NCBI GenBank assembly: GCA_024235595.1
Contig: JACKMC010000001.1
Coordinates: 1-64,000, forward strand
Reading direction: 5' to 3'
DNA: 64,000 bases
Source: Zoogloeaceae bacterium
Lineage (GTDB): Bacteria > Pseudomonadota > Gammaproteobacteria > Burkholderiales > Rhodocyclaceae
Shown here: positions 63,774-64,000 of the stretch, piece after piece
Layout: every line of letters begins with the position of its first letter
Position numbering within the stretch: the stretch's first letter is position 1
Made by a program: the position numbers and the translations under genes
The notes under the pieces: generated by a model
Database searches by the model: none
Told to the model about the DNA's origin: nothing
Seen by the model: only the letters and a program-made list of their open reading frames with translations

Positions 63774-64000
63774 TCAGGCGGGCTGGCGCCTGCGGGCGGT
63801 GTGCAGCAGGCTGGCCGCCACCGAGATCGCGAGAATCAGCGCCACCACGCCGAGCGACACCAGCACCGGGATCTTGATCCATTCGACGATCAGCATCTTG
63901 GTGCCGATGAACACCAGGATCGCCGCGAGGCCGTACTTGAGCAGCGAGAAGCGGTCGCCGAGGTCGGCAAGCAGGAAGTACATCGCGCGCAGGCCGAGAA
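63774..64000 (-). CDS. TerC-family membrane protein, 3' part only
   Basis: The last 75 codons of a gene running in from beyond the window end. The sequence reads LGLRAMYFLLADLGDRF, then LLKYGLAAILVFIGTKM and a terminal membrane helix, as in the C-terminus of TerC/Alx-type proteins (manganese or calcium handling at alkaline pH, tellurium resistance name). The start lies outside the window; convergent with msrA. Confidence 0.85.
   Translation of the reverse strand, partial: LGLRAMYFLLADLGDRFSLLKYGLAAILVFIGTKMLIVEWIKIPVLVSLGVVALILAISVAASLLHTARRRQPA

Overview
The window is high-GC DNA with dense, tightly packed genes. Its gene content (pyruvate dehydrogenase with a lipoylated Lpd, Epd, ECF regulation, TRAP transport, many intergenic palindromic repeats) fits a betaproteobacterium, most likely a Thauera/Azoarcus-like member of the Rhodocyclales. 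That assignment is an inference from style and gene order, not from a marker gene. No rRNA, tRNA, transposase, phage gene or CRISPR array was recognised.

Layout. 0.4-8.7 kb: glucokinase, a small membrane protein, and the pyruvate dehydrogenase genes aceF, aceE and lpdA, with an Lrp/AsnC regulator on the opposite strand between aceE and lpdA. 8.8-21.3 kb: a catabolic island for ectoine and hydroxyectoine. It holds a TRAP transporter (uehABC), eutA, eutB, eutC, the MocR-type regulator enuR, two tandem ectoine hydrolase genes (eutD/doeA) that share a block of about 885 bp identical by eye, the deacetylase eutE/doeB, and a cystathionine-gamma-synthase-family enzyme. The last two pathway steps (doeD, doeC) are not in the window. 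21.3-28.4 kb: a drug/metabolite transporter, a MOSC protein, a tandem array of seven copies of a roughly 368-bp hairpin-rich repeat, then epd and a secreted glycerophosphodiesterase. 28.7-33.1 kb: an acetyltransferase, an ECF sigma factor overlapping a Tat-exported ferritin-like protein and a cytochrome c, a phosphoesterase, and a secreted beta-propeller protein.

33.3-42.6 kb: an envelope-modification cluster. It contains an asparagine-synthase-like protein without an N-terminal glutaminase cysteine, a GT39/ArnT-type transferase, a polyprenyl-phosphate glycosyltransferase fused to GtrA, a PepSY protein, a PAP2 phosphatase, a COG4705-type membrane protein, DedA, and an OmpR-type two-component system. 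Direct repeats upstream could be the response-regulator sites. 42.8-45.2 kb: a three-gene overlapping operon (unknown, GT4 glycosyltransferase, TIR-like protein) with no function I recognise. 45.2-48.5 kb: a guanidine-II riboswitch controlling a Gdx/SugE exporter, a class A beta-lactamase, an SDR, an orphan DUF2384 antitoxin-like protein and YnfA.

48.6-64 kb: a TIR-transmembrane protein, pyruvate carboxylase, a LysR regulator with nitronate monooxygenase, two cupins and an EamA transporter. A likely nucleotide-signalling or immune locus follows: SLOG-TIR facing a patatin and a TIR-like/TPR/SLOG-like protein. The window ends with MsrB, MsrA and the 3' end of a TerC-family gene. The most promising undescribed systems are the SLOG-TIR/patatin/TPR-SLOG locus and the GT4/TIR-like operon. 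The doeA gene conversion, the repeat array and the putative EnuR operator inside uehB are the strongest non-coding or evolutionary observations.
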